From Candidatus Roizmanbacteria bacterium RIFCSPLOWO2_01_FULL_40_13 (lineage in GTDB: Bacteria > Patescibacteriota > Microgenomatia > UBA1406 > GWC2-37-13): a stretch of 64,000 bases of DNA. Positions within the stretch are counted from its first letter, which is position 1; the number at the start of each line of letters is the position of its first letter. The stretch covers positions 35,002 through 99,001 of the forward strand of contig MGAN01000018.1 of NCBI GenBank assembly GCA_001789745.1, given 5' to 3'. Below are positions 20,074-29,600 of the stretch, in pieces. A program made the translations under genes and the position numbers. Under the pieces are notes generated by a model. It worked only from the letters and a program-made list of their open reading frames with translations. It was not told where the DNA came from and did no database searches.

Positions 20074-20228
20074 TGTTTTATTTTTTCCTTAAAAAACATT
20101 ATAGTTCCGCTTACTTTATTAATTTTAAATAGCTGCCTTACTTCTTTGGGAACAGTAAAATCCTTCATCGAACCAAGAGCAAGGATAAATGACAAAACTA
20201 GAATTATGATCAGTATTACGAAAAGCAT
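20037..20228 (-). CDS. Small single-TM protein
   Basis: MLFVILIIILVLSFILALGSMKDFTVPKEVRQLFKINK... Confidence 0.5.
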   Translation of the reverse strand: MLFVILIIILVLSFILALGSMKDFTVPKEVRQLFKINKVSGTIMFFKEKIKHYSSSSSSSSGL

Positions 20229-20251
20229 AGATGAATTCAAAATTATGACTT

Positions 20252-21184
20252 TTATTCGACCTCCCACTTCTCCTCTACTTCTCCCAGTTTTAATATTATA
20301 TCGTATGCTTGGGTTTCTCCGATAGATAACCGGCAACGCAAAAACCGGCTGATTGCCAGCGCAGTTTGACTAAAGTCCCGATCGTCTTCAACTACTTCAC
20401 ATTTTTTGTTTGTCAGGCTTTCTTGGTTCAAGTCTACTACTCTTATCCCTTCGCCTTCCAAAATCTGACTAATAATTTGGGCGGTTAGATAGCTCTTTGT
20501 ATACACTATTTGAACATTTTGTTTTTCTTTTCTATAGGATTCTTGGTAAAAAAGGCCTTGATATGACTTATAAAAATCGCCCGGTAAAAATATTGCTCTA
20601 TTGCCTTGATTATTAATCGGAATTTTGTCTGTTAGCTTAAATTTGCTTTTGGTTTTTCCTAAAAATTGGCTGTAAATATAAAGTCGGTCAAGCAAACCGG
20701 CATTGCTTTTCGCAAAAAAAATTTCGCTAAACCGGGGTAAATAAAATTCGCGTCTGGTTTTTCCAAATTCGACTTGAGTTTGATCCAATCCTGTATCGGG
20801 ATAAAAAAAATAATCTAAAAAACTCGAGGTCATAAAAGAATAGGTTTTTCCCAAAAGGTCAGGGTCCTTTTCCAAACCAGCCAATTTTGCCAGAGCTCCT
20901 AGCCGGTATCTGCCATATCCGCCCGGGACAATAATCTCCAAATCCGGATAAAAAGAAATAAAGTAATTTATATTATCTGATAAACCCAGCGAATAAAAAA
21001 ACATCTGCTGGTTGTGGATAACAAGATTAATTCTATCTTTTTTCTGGAAAAAAGCAGAATTCCTCAATTTAAAAACTAAAAGATAAAAACCGATAACGAG
21101 AAAAAAAATTAATAGCCACCCCTTCAATCTCCTCCTTAACAAGGAGGGGAAATAGGGTGGTTTATTTTTTTGAATTTTTATCAT
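20252..21184 (-). CDS. LytR_C-domain-like membrane-anchored protein
   Basis: N-terminal TM; C-terminal VQIVYTKSYLTAQIISQILEGEGIRVVDLN...YDIILKLG. Confidence 0.55.
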   Translation of the reverse strand: MIKIQKNKPPYFPSLLRRRLKGWLLIFFLVIGFYLLVFKLRNSAFFQKKDRINLVIHNQQMFFYSLGLSDNINYFISFYPDLEIIVPGGYGRYRLGALAKLAGLEKDPDLLGKTYSFMTSSFLDYFFYPDTGLDQTQVEFGKTRREFYLPRFSEIFFAKSNAGLLDRLYIYSQFLGKTKSKFKLTDKIPINNQGNRAIFLPGDFYKSYQGLFYQESYRKEKQNVQIVYTKSYLTAQIISQILEGEGIRVVDLNQESLTNKKCEVVEDDRDFSQTALAISRFLRCRLSIGETQAYDIILKLGEVEEKWEVE

Positions 21185-21229
21185 TTGAATTTTGATATTG
21201 TTTCGAATTTAGGATTTAGAATTTCGAGT

Positions 21230-22954
21230 TTAAATCATTCCGTGTTCTATCTTCAACCGCTTTATCTTTCTGGCAATCTCTTCTCTATCCAAACCCTTCC
21301 AGAGCAATACGCGCCTGATGATAGACAAAGATGCTTCAAATTCCGGCTGAACCACTACCTCCGCACCCAAATCCTTTATCCTGTGGCGATCCTCATCGCG
21401 GTGTACCCGCGACAGGATCACTAGCTTGGAATTTAATTTTTTACCGTTAAAAATTATTGTCTCCTGCGAATAGATATTGGGAACGGCAGAGACAAGTATG
21501 CTTGCCCGGTCACATTCGGCATAATCAAGAACATCTATCTCCGTTGGATCTCCATAGATTATGTTAACTCCTTCTTTTTTGGCCTTTTCAACCACATGCA
21601 GGTTATAATCCAGGGCGATAAAGGGAATGTTAGCCAAAGTCAAAGCCCGGCCTATATAGCTGCCGATTCTACCGTAGCCGCAGATCACCACATGATTTTT
21701 CAGGGCCAAAACATCAATATTCGGAGTTTCACGGTCTAAATTATAAGCGATGAAATTTTCAAGAAAGCTAAGTCTTTTTTTGATAAACTTACGGATTTGC
21801 GCATAGATTTTATCATTGCTTCTGATGACAAAAGGGGTTGCCAACAGAGTCAGTAAAACCACTCCTAAGGCAAAATGAAAGGAATCACTGCGAACCGACC
21901 GGTTCCTTTCGGCCTGTAAAAGAATAATGAAAGCATATTCGCCTATTTGGAATAAATATGCGGCCAAAGCAAAGGCAATGCGCGTATGAAAACGAAAAAA
22001 AAGATAGATTGCCAACAATACGGTTGCCTTAAGCAAAATCACTGCCAAAACAAATCCCAGTATCGGTATTATATGTCCGATAACAAACCCCGGATCAATT
22101 GTCAGACCAAGATAGACGAAAAAAACAACCGCCAGAAGATCACGAAAGGGGCGAATTTGTGAAAAGATATGATGATGCTCAAACGTCTGGCCGAGAAGAA
22201 TACCCGCAATAAAAGCCGCCAATAGAATGGATATGTCAAATAAAGAAAAAAATGAGAGCGTGAGCAATATAAAGACAATTACAAAAAGATTAAATACTTC
22301 CCGAGAGGTCTTTGCAATACGGTTAAAGAGCCAAGGAACAAGTTTATGTCCCACATAATAAACCAAGGTCAAAACCAGCACGGCCTTGAGCGAATTTACC
22401 AGCACGTTCTGTAATAGATTGACAAAACTGCCGGCTTGTCCGAATGATGACAAAATAATAATTACCGGTATAAATGCCAGATCTTGAAAAATCAGAATAC
22501 CTATCGCCAATCCTCCCAACAATGAGCTCTCCTCTCCTCTCTCCTGAATTATTTTAGCAACCACCGCAGTCGAAGATAAGGCAAAAGCAAATCCGAAAAT
22601 AATTGCTTCCAAACTGTTAAACCCAAACAAAAGCGATAAAAGGTATATTAAAATCGCGCTGATCATCAGCTGTATAAATCCGCCCCACAAAACGAATCTG
22701 CCAAAGCGTTTAATGATGGTAAAGTTTGTCTCCAGTCCCAAAGTGAAAACCAGCAATACCAACCCTGCAATCGAAAAATTATTTATGAACTCCTTGGGCA
22801 AAGATTTGCTAAAAAATAAATGCAGTAAAATTCCGCCCAGGATGTAGCCGATGACGGGTGAGATCTTATATTTGGAAGCTAACAATCCGCCGGCTAAAGG
22901 AAAAAGCAAAAAAACCAGCGCTCCCAAAAGCAAATTAAAGGGAATTTCGGACAT
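21230..22954 (-). CDS. KefB-type monovalent cation:proton antiporter with TrkA-N domain
   Basis: 12 TM plus NHVVICGYGRIGSYIGRAL Rossmann domain. Confidence 0.92.
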   Translation of the reverse strand: MSEIPFNLLLGALVFLLFPLAGGLLASKYKISPVIGYILGGILLHLFFSKSLPKEFINNFSIAGLVLLVFTLGLETNFTIIKRFGRFVLWGGFIQLMISAILIYLLSLLFGFNSLEAIIFGFAFALSSTAVVAKIIQERGEESSLLGGLAIGILIFQDLAFIPVIIILSSFGQAGSFVNLLQNVLVNSLKAVLVLTLVYYVGHKLVPWLFNRIAKTSREVFNLFVIVFILLTLSFFSLFDISILLAAFIAGILLGQTFEHHHIFSQIRPFRDLLAVVFFVYLGLTIDPGFVIGHIIPILGFVLAVILLKATVLLAIYLFFRFHTRIAFALAAYLFQIGEYAFIILLQAERNRSVRSDSFHFALGVVLLTLLATPFVIRSNDKIYAQIRKFIKKRLSFLENFIAYNLDRETPNIDVLALKNHVVICGYGRIGSYIGRALTLANIPFIALDYNLHVVEKAKKEGVNIIYGDPTEIDVLDYAECDRASILVSAVPNIYSQETIIFNGKKLNSKLVILSRVHRDEDRHRIKDLGAEVVVQPEFEASLSIIRRVLLWKGLDREEIARKIKRLKIEHGMI

Positions 22955-22965
22955 ACATCAGAGTA

Positions 22966-23046
22966 TATACTTCGTAACTTAAGGTTTGCAAATGAGTTAC
23001 TCAGTATATACCCCGCTAATTTGATTTTTGTTTCGAGGTTCGCGAT
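22966..23046 (-). mobile_element. Element family B, degenerate/truncated copy adjoining A
   Basis: TATACTTCGTAACTTAAGGTTTGCAAATGAGTTACTCAGTATA (reverse complement of the B right half) followed by decayed left half. Confidence 0.65.
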
Positions 23047-23150
23047 TATACTTCTATTAATTGAGATTGCAATCAGTATATACCCCTCTAAGTTGATTTG
23101 ATAAGATATTTTTAGTTGAAAATTTGCAAAATCAACTAAGATGGGTATAG
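23047..23150 (-). mobile_element. Element family A, copy 3 (reverse)
   Basis: TATACTTCTATTAATTGAGATTGCAATCAGTATATACCCCTCTAAGTTGATTT...AAGATGGGTATAG. Confidence 0.85.
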
Positions 23151-23165
23151 ATATTCAAGTTTGTT

Positions 23166-23531
23166 TTATTTACGCAGTATCCGTTCACACTCCACGTCAT
23201 AGCGGGCTTCAGGCAGAATTTTCAGTCGCGTTAACGGAATAAGCAGTCCGCAACGCTCACAATATCCGTATTTCCCCTTTCTCATCTTTTCCAAGGCAAT
23301 ATTTACATCGGTGAGTTTCCTTCGCAGATCTTTAATTTCGGCTTCAATGGTCTCGTGTCCGACCTGTTCGCGTACATCCGTGTCAACCGCGGCATTATCT
23401 ATAGCATGATCCGGATCCGCAAAAGGATCATTCTTTTTTAACTCATCGATTTGCTCATTGAGTTTTTTTGCCTCTTTTACCAAATGCTCCTGAAATTTTT
23501 TTTGTAATTTTTTTGTAAGTCCGCTTGCCAT
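23166..23531 (-). CDS. TraR/DksA zinc-finger-family protein
   Basis: KGKYGYCERCGLLIPLTRLKILPEARYDVECE. Confidence 0.85.
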   Translation of the reverse strand: MASGLTKKLQKKFQEHLVKEAKKLNEQIDELKKNDPFADPDHAIDNAAVDTDVREQVGHETIEAEIKDLRRKLTDVNIALEKMRKGKYGYCERCGLLIPLTRLKILPEARYDVECERILRK

Positions 23532-24306
23532 AAGTCAGTAAATAATCCCTAAAATAATAAAAGAAATAAAGCGATAATGTCAAGAGCAATATGCTGCTGA
23601 CAATAAAATTAAAACTTAACTTCAGCTTATCTTCTGTGTACGGAATTAAGTATAATCGGCTTACCTTAAGCCTGTCAAATATACTATAAATTAAGGCAAA
23701 ATACCAACCAAAGAAATAAAAGACAAAACCGTTGGGTAATTTCTCTTTCCTTACTTCAAAGATAAATCTATAAGACAAATAGGCCCCAAGTAAGAAAAAC
23801 ATCGATTCGTAAAGCGCGGTTAAGTGTCGCAGACCGTCGTAGCCGATGTATTTCACCGACAAAAAAAAATTAGTTTTTGCAGCCACCTCCGATCCGGAGA
23901 AAAAGCTCCCTAATTTTCCAAATACCAAAGAGACAAATAGCGGAGTGATAAAATAATCGGCAATTTGTCTGAATTTAATCTTGTTGAAGCCGCAATAGAA
24001 ATATAGGCTCAAAAATCCGCCGAATATTGCTCCATAAAGCGATAAACCCGGATAGCCGTTGATGAGAATGAATTTGAGCAGATCGAATCCGAATTTATCA
24101 AAATTAAGAATGACAAATACCGCTCGACTCACAAATAACCCGCCGGCCAATGATAAAAATAACCCATCAAATATTTCCTCTTCTTTTTGCGAAGTCAATC
24201 TGATATTTCGCCATAAGATAAATCCCCCCCAAAAGAAAGCCAAAACCAAAAAAACGCCAAAAGTGTAAATCTTGATAAACTTGAGATTAAGTAAAACCGG
24301 CAACAT
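23455..24306 (-). CDS. lgt: Prolipoprotein diacylglyceryl transferase
   Basis: 7 TM; YGAIFGGFLSLYFY, GKLGSFFSGSEVA, HLTALYESMF. Confidence 0.85.
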   Translation of the reverse strand: MLPVLLNLKFIKIYTFGVFLVLAFFWGGFILWRNIRLTSQKEEEIFDGLFLSLAGGLFVSRAVFVILNFDKFGFDLLKFILINGYPGLSLYGAIFGGFLSLYFYCGFNKIKFRQIADYFITPLFVSLVFGKLGSFFSGSEVAAKTNFFLSVKYIGYDGLRHLTALYESMFFLLGAYLSYRFIFEVRKEKLPNGFVFYFFGWYFALIYSIFDRLKVSRLYLIPYTEDKLKLSFNFIVSSILLLTLSLYFFYYFRDYLLTYGKRTYKKITKKISGAFGKRGKKTQ

Positions 24307-24355
24307 GATTGTATGTTATTCTGATAAGCCAGGTACTCATTTTGTACCCGGCACA

Positions 24356-25921
24356 TTATAACTCATAAATCGTAAAATAATCTAATTTTTTCATTTTGAA
24401 AGCTTGTTTTAAACTTAACTTAAGATAATCTTTAATTTCTTTATTATAATCATTATCCACTACAATGTTTCTGAATCCCGCCACTTCTTCAAAAGTTAAA
24501 TTCATAAATTCCTTTCGGTTAAAAATCAGCATATCTTGCTGTGTCATAAACTTAATTTCTTTTGCTTTGTCAGGATTTTGAGCCAAGTAATAGAATGTTG
24601 TCACCGGGTGAATTGCTACTTTATTAAATTGTTTAGACGATATAAATGCTACATTATCGCTGATATTGTTTTTAAATTCTCTGTTTATAATCGCCAATTC
24701 ACCCAATGAAGGAATAAATGACTGATTTTTTACCGCGTTATTATAAAATTCAAAAACACCGAAAAAAATGAGGAAAAGTATTAATAAATACAGTACCGAA
24801 TTAACAACGGAGGTAAATTTTGGTCTAATAATAGAATATAAAAATTTAAAGGGAATACCGGCAAAAATAAAAAAAACTCCTATTCCGTTGACCCAAAATC
24901 TGGGCACATAAAGTTCGAGCAAAACCATCGGTAGAAAAAAAAGGGCAAACCAAATTTGCAGCGGATAATATTTTTTAATATTCAAAAGAGACAAGTAAAA
25001 CCCTCCTAACGCTAAATAAACTATAGGTAAAAGAATTATCGTATCGTTATATGATACAACCATGTCGCTGGTTTCATAAGTCAACTCTTGAAAAAGCTGG
25101 CCGTTAATTGTTAAAAGATTTGCTTCAAGTTTAAGAATGTCCGGTTTAAATGTCTTCATGTCAAACGCGACATTTGCCGATGCGTAGTCTTTCAGTTGTG
25201 GTTCAAGAAGAATATTGTTTATCCATTTGGAAAAGATGATAATGAAAGGTATAAAAAATATTACCAGTAATAAGATTTTTTCTCTGATTTTTAGATCAGT
25301 CTTTAATAGCTGAATTATCAAAAGAAGCATCCCAAGGACAGGAAAAATAAAAGATAATGCATAAGAAAACGTCCCCAAAACAATCCCTAAAGTTGCGGCT
25401 AAGCTAAGAAAAATGTTGCTTTTTTTATTTTTTGTCGAAATCAGCAAAATCATTAAGATAAAAAAATATAAGAACAGATCGGCGTAGGCAGGTTCTAACG
25501 CAATTCTGGTAATTATCAATTTATAAGTGGATAATGAATAAAGAAGCGTAATACAAAAAGAAATTATAGGATTAAAAAAACTCCGCGATAAAAAATAAAA
25601 AGACACTACTGCGAATACGCTAAATAAAGTTAATATTTTCCTTGAAGAATAGAGATCTTTTCCAAAAAGTGTAAATCCAAGCTGATTGATTTTTATTGAA
25701 ACCGGGTAAGATTTCGCCATAGTGGCGTTTAAAGCATATAGTCCTTTTTCCGAAGGTGAAATATCATGCATTGCGAATAAAGAAGTTATTCCCCATGCAA
25801 ATGCATCTCCCTCAAATCCGTTTGGCAGCGCTTCGATTTTATAAAAACGGATTGCCAGTGAAGATATTATTATGATAAATACAAAAATAATTTCTGTTAA
25901 AAATTTTTTGCTTATTTTCAT
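24356..25921 (-). CDS. GT39/ArnT-like membrane glycosyltransferase
   Basis: 521 aa multi-TM. Confidence 0.7.
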   Translation of the reverse strand: MKISKKFLTEIIFVFIIIISSLAIRFYKIEALPNGFEGDAFAWGITSLFAMHDISPSEKGLYALNATMAKSYPVSIKINQLGFTLFGKDLYSSRKILTLFSVFAVVSFYFLSRSFFNPIISFCITLLYSLSTYKLIITRIALEPAYADLFLYFFILMILLISTKNKKSNIFLSLAATLGIVLGTFSYALSFIFPVLGMLLLIIQLLKTDLKIREKILLLVIFFIPFIIIFSKWINNILLEPQLKDYASANVAFDMKTFKPDILKLEANLLTINGQLFQELTYETSDMVVSYNDTIILLPIVYLALGGFYLSLLNIKKYYPLQIWFALFFLPMVLLELYVPRFWVNGIGVFFIFAGIPFKFLYSIIRPKFTSVVNSVLYLLILFLIFFGVFEFYNNAVKNQSFIPSLGELAIINREFKNNISDNVAFISSKQFNKVAIHPVTTFYYLAQNPDKAKEIKFMTQQDMLIFNRKEFMNLTFEEVAGFRNIVVDNDYNKEIKDYLKLSLKQAFKMKKLDYFTIYEL

Positions 25922-25955
25922 ATTGTTAACTTTTATTTAGTATAATTTTTCATCC

Positions 25956-26525
25956 ATGAAAAGACAACCTTTAAAAGTGGGTTTTGATCTGGACGGAGTT
26001 TTACTCTATAATCCCGCACGAATTTTCCGTCCCGTAATTGTTTTTTTTAAACAACTCTTTTTACCTGAAGAAAAAGATAAATTTCATCTACCTAAAACAG
26101 GTCTGGAAAAATTCATTTGGTGGATTCTGCATAAATCAAGCTTTATGCCGGCGCCGGGACTGAAAGATATAGAAAGTCTGGTAGAAAAAAAGCAAATTAA
26201 AGCTTATATAGTATCTGCCCGCTATGAATCATTGAAGTCGGACTTCAATTCCTGGATTAAGAAAATAGGGGTAAATAAGTACTTTTCCGGCATTTACTAC
26301 AATAATAACGACGAACAACCCCATCTTTTCAAAGAAAACATGATTAATAAATTAAAACTGGATATCTTTGTCGAAGACAACTGGGATATAGTCAGTCATC
26401 TGTTCCGTAAGACAAAATCGGAAATTTTTTGGATCTATAATTTGTTCGACAGAAAAATCATCTATAAAAATAAGTTTTCGTCTCTAAAAAAAGCACTACT
26501 TAAAATCAATAGTATGATAAATTAA
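25956..26525 (+). CDS. HAD-superfamily-like protein
   Basis: VGFDLDGVLLYNP, AYIVSARY, DIFVEDNWD. Confidence 0.7.
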   Translation: MKRQPLKVGFDLDGVLLYNPARIFRPVIVFFKQLFLPEEKDKFHLPKTGLEKFIWWILHKSSFMPAPGLKDIESLVEKKQIKAYIVSARYESLKSDFNSWIKKIGVNKYFSGIYYNNNDEQPHLFKENMINKLKLDIFVEDNWDIVSHLFRKTKSEIFWIYNLFDRKIIYKNKFSSLKKALLKINSMIN

Positions 26526-26539
26526 TCGATCATACCACG

Positions 26540-27676
26540 ATGAGAATTATACTTTTTTCAACCTATTTTTATCCTTATACTTCAGGCCTGTCGAACTATC
26601 CCCTAAAATTCTTGACACGTCTAGTTAAAAAACACGAGATAACAGTACTGACTTTTCGTTACCAAAGTGGATTGAAAAAAATAGATCTTTACCAGAAAAT
26701 AAAAATCGTCCGCATGCCCTATCTTTTTAAAATCTCCAAAGGTTTTATCTCACCACAGTCTTTTATTTATTATTTAAAATACTTAAGAAACTCCGACCTT
26801 GTGATTTTAAATTTACCGAACTTCGAAGCGTTTCCCATGGCTTTTTTGGCATGGTTGTATAAAAAAAAAATCCTGTCAATTTTACTTTGTGAAGTACAGT
26901 TGGTTGGTAATATTGTCTCCAAAATTATTAATTTTTTTCTCGATCTATCTGTTTACTTCCAGCTCTTGTTAAGTAAGGAAATTGTAACAATGACCCAAGA
27001 CTACATAGCGGATAAACTCGCCTATAAGTTATTTAAGAAAAAAATCAAGCTTGTTTTGCCACCGGTAGCAAAGTTGTCTATTGATCAATCCAAACTTGAC
27101 GAATTTAGAAAGATCAAAAAGCGGAGTTTTTGGCTTGGATTCGTAGGTAGAATTTCACGCGAAAAAGGTTTAGAACATCTTATAAAAGCAGTTGCAAAAT
27201 TAAGTTCAAAAATTCCAAACCTAAAGTTGGTGTTTGCCGGACCATATGGTAAACAAGTTGTCAGTGAGAACAACTATTATTTAGCCATTAAAAAGCTCCT
27301 CAAAAAACTAAGGGTCGATTATATTTTTTTCGGAAGCCTTTCTAATGAACAGCTAGGAGCTTTTTATAAAATAATCGATGTACTGATTTTACCATCCCTA
27401 AATAAAACCGAGGCTCTCGGTATAGTACAAATAGAAGCCATGCTTGCGGGAACGCCAGTTATTGCGTCCGATCTTCCGGGCGTAAGAGTACCTGTTAAAC
27501 TAACCAAGATGGGAGAGACTTTCGATCCGAGAAATATCAACAAGTTGATAAAGGTAATTGAAAAAGTCATTAAAAACAAGAAAATTTACTCAAGTCCTGT
27601 TCTGGTTGAAAAAACACAAAAAGTCTTCAACGCTCAAAAATCCTATCGCATCTTCGATACGCTTATCGACGTCTAA
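26540..27676 (+). CDS. GT4-family glycosyltransferase
   Basis: FVGRISREKGLEHLIKAV, ALGIVQIEAMLAGTPVIASDLPGV. Confidence 0.92.
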   Translation: MRIILFSTYFYPYTSGLSNYPLKFLTRLVKKHEITVLTFRYQSGLKKIDLYQKIKIVRMPYLFKISKGFISPQSFIYYLKYLRNSDLVILNLPNFEAFPMAFLAWLYKKKILSILLCEVQLVGNIVSKIINFFLDLSVYFQLLLSKEIVTMTQDYIADKLAYKLFKKKIKLVLPPVAKLSIDQSKLDEFRKIKKRSFWLGFVGRISREKGLEHLIKAVAKLSSKIPNLKLVFAGPYGKQVVSENNYYLAIKKLLKKLRVDYIFFGSLSNEQLGAFYKIIDVLILPSLNKTEALGIVQIEAMLAGTPVIASDLPGVRVPVKLTKMGETFDPRNINKLIKVIEKVIKNKKIYSSPVLVEKTQKVFNAQKSYRIFDTLIDV

Positions 27677-27712
27677 CTTTGCAAAATCCGATCATATATA
27701 TATAATCAATAA

Positions 27713-29584
27713 ATGGTCATATTTAATAAAATTATAATTTTATTAATTCTGATTTTTGGCTTGGCGCTTCGGATATACGGTCAGAATTGGGATCAAAATT
27801 TCCATCTCCACCCGGATGAGCGATTTCTGACCATGGTAACGACCGACCTTGCTTGGCCTGATTCATTATCCGAGTATTTGGATGCAGAAACATCTCGTTT
27901 AAACCCCCATAACCGCGGTTATGGTTTTTTTGTTTATGGCACTTTCCCAATTTTTTTAACCAAACTGGTCGGGGAAAGTTTAAGTCGAAACGGATATGGT
28001 AACATTACTTTGGTAGGTAGAACTCTTTCTGCATTCTTTGACCTCGGAACCCTGTTGTTCATTTTTCTAATTGCTCAAGAAACAGAACTCAAAGTCAGAA
28101 ATCATGCTTTTCGGGTGCTTTTTCCGTTGCTTGCTATGCTTTTCTACTCCGTCTCGGTCCTCCCCATACAACTGTCGCATTTTTATTCTGTAGAGACTTT
28201 TCTAACATTTTTTATTAGTTCAAGTTTTTACTTTTTAATTAAATTAACCAAACTAACAAAAGAAGGAATAACCATTACGGCCAAACTGATTCTTTTTTCT
28301 CTATCGCTGGGTGCTTCGTTCGGATTATCTTTGGCTTCCAAAATATCCGCAGCTCTTTTTATCCCAATTGTCGGTCTCGGATTGCTGATTTGGTTTTATA
28401 GAATAAGAAATATTCGCCGATTTCTAACAGCTAGTCTGCTGATTGTCGCTGCCATGTATTTGACGCTGCGCCTCTTTCAGCCTTATTTATTTGCATCATC
28501 CGCTCTGATATCATTTGATCTTAATCAAAAAGTTCTTGACAACTGGAAAGAGCTACAGTCATTTGCTCAACCAGATATGGGGTTTCCTCCCGGTATACAG
28601 TGGATTAACGCTAAACCCTTAATTTTCCCCTTAAAAAACCTGATCGTCTGGGGGCTGGGTTTACCTTTGGGGATAATTGCTTTATCTGCCGTTTGGTATA
28701 CGATATATTGGCTTGTAGGATATTTTCGGTCTGTCCGAAAGGATATAACAAAATTTACCCTAAACAACAATTTGATCGTCATCACCTTAATATGCTTTTG
28801 GATACTGTTTTTATTTATCTTTCAAGGCCTGCAATTTTCCAAAAATATGCGCTATTTTCATCCGATTTATCCTTATTTGGCAATTATTTCGGCTTTTTTC
28901 CTTGTCACCGCATTGGAAAAATCCAGAGCCAGATTCAGTTATATTATTACATTGATAGTTGCGTCGACACTCAGTATACTTATTTACCCTGCTTCATATC
29001 TGGCTATCTACTATCGTCCCCACACCAGAATCTATGCATCCGAGTGGATCTACGCCAATATTCCTACTGGCTCCGAGCTGGGAGTGGAACATTGGGATGA
29101 CGGACTACCCCTTCCATTACCCGGTTTCGCGCAAAATATCTACAGTTGGACTGAATTTCCACTATACGGTCAGGACAATGCCGAAAAATGGAAAGACATG
29201 GACTCCCGGCTGCGCAATGTAGATTATATTATTCTGACAAGTAACAGACTCTACGGATCTATTACAACCGTTCCCGAAAAATTTCCGATTACAAATATTT
29301 ATTATCAGAAATTATTTGAAAATAAACTGGGATTTCGAAAGGTGGCCGAATTTACCTCACGTCCCACGATTCCTATCCCTTTTATAAAAGTCTGTCTGAC
29401 ACCACCCTGGGACCAGTACGGAAAAATTGCTTACCCAACTCAGGAATGCCTGATTAACGGTATCAGTTTTGTGGACGATTACGCAGACGAATCTTTTACC
29501 GTATATGACCATCCTAAGGTCACAATCTTTAAAAAAGTTCAGCATGTGGATTACTTTAATTCCATCTTTAGCAAAAAATTATAA
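27713..29584 (+). CDS. Membrane glycosyltransferase (PMT/GT39-like)
   Basis: 623 aa multi-TM, HLHPDERFL loop. Confidence 0.7.
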   Translation: MVIFNKIIILLILIFGLALRIYGQNWDQNFHLHPDERFLTMVTTDLAWPDSLSEYLDAETSRLNPHNRGYGFFVYGTFPIFLTKLVGESLSRNGYGNITLVGRTLSAFFDLGTLLFIFLIAQETELKVRNHAFRVLFPLLAMLFYSVSVLPIQLSHFYSVETFLTFFISSSFYFLIKLTKLTKEGITITAKLILFSLSLGASFGLSLASKISAALFIPIVGLGLLIWFYRIRNIRRFLTASLLIVAAMYLTLRLFQPYLFASSALISFDLNQKVLDNWKELQSFAQPDMGFPPGIQWINAKPLIFPLKNLIVWGLGLPLGIIALSAVWYTIYWLVGYFRSVRKDITKFTLNNNLIVITLICFWILFLFIFQGLQFSKNMRYFHPIYPYLAIISAFFLVTALEKSRARFSYIITLIVASTLSILIYPASYLAIYYRPHTRIYASEWIYANIPTGSELGVEHWDDGLPLPLPGFAQNIYSWTEFPLYGQDNAEKWKDMDSRLRNVDYIILTSNRLYGSITTVPEKFPITNIYYQKLFENKLGFRKVAEFTSRPTIPIPFIKVCLTPPWDQYGKIAYPTQECLINGISFVDDYADESFTVYDHPKVTIFKKVQHVDYFNSIFSKKL

Positions 29585-29600
29585 TTGCTAGAATTTAATT

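Noticed and set aside
28567-29545. Multiple antisense/out-of-frame ORFs inside the 27713-29584 CDS
   Set aside because: Shadow ORFs of a long membrane-protein frame
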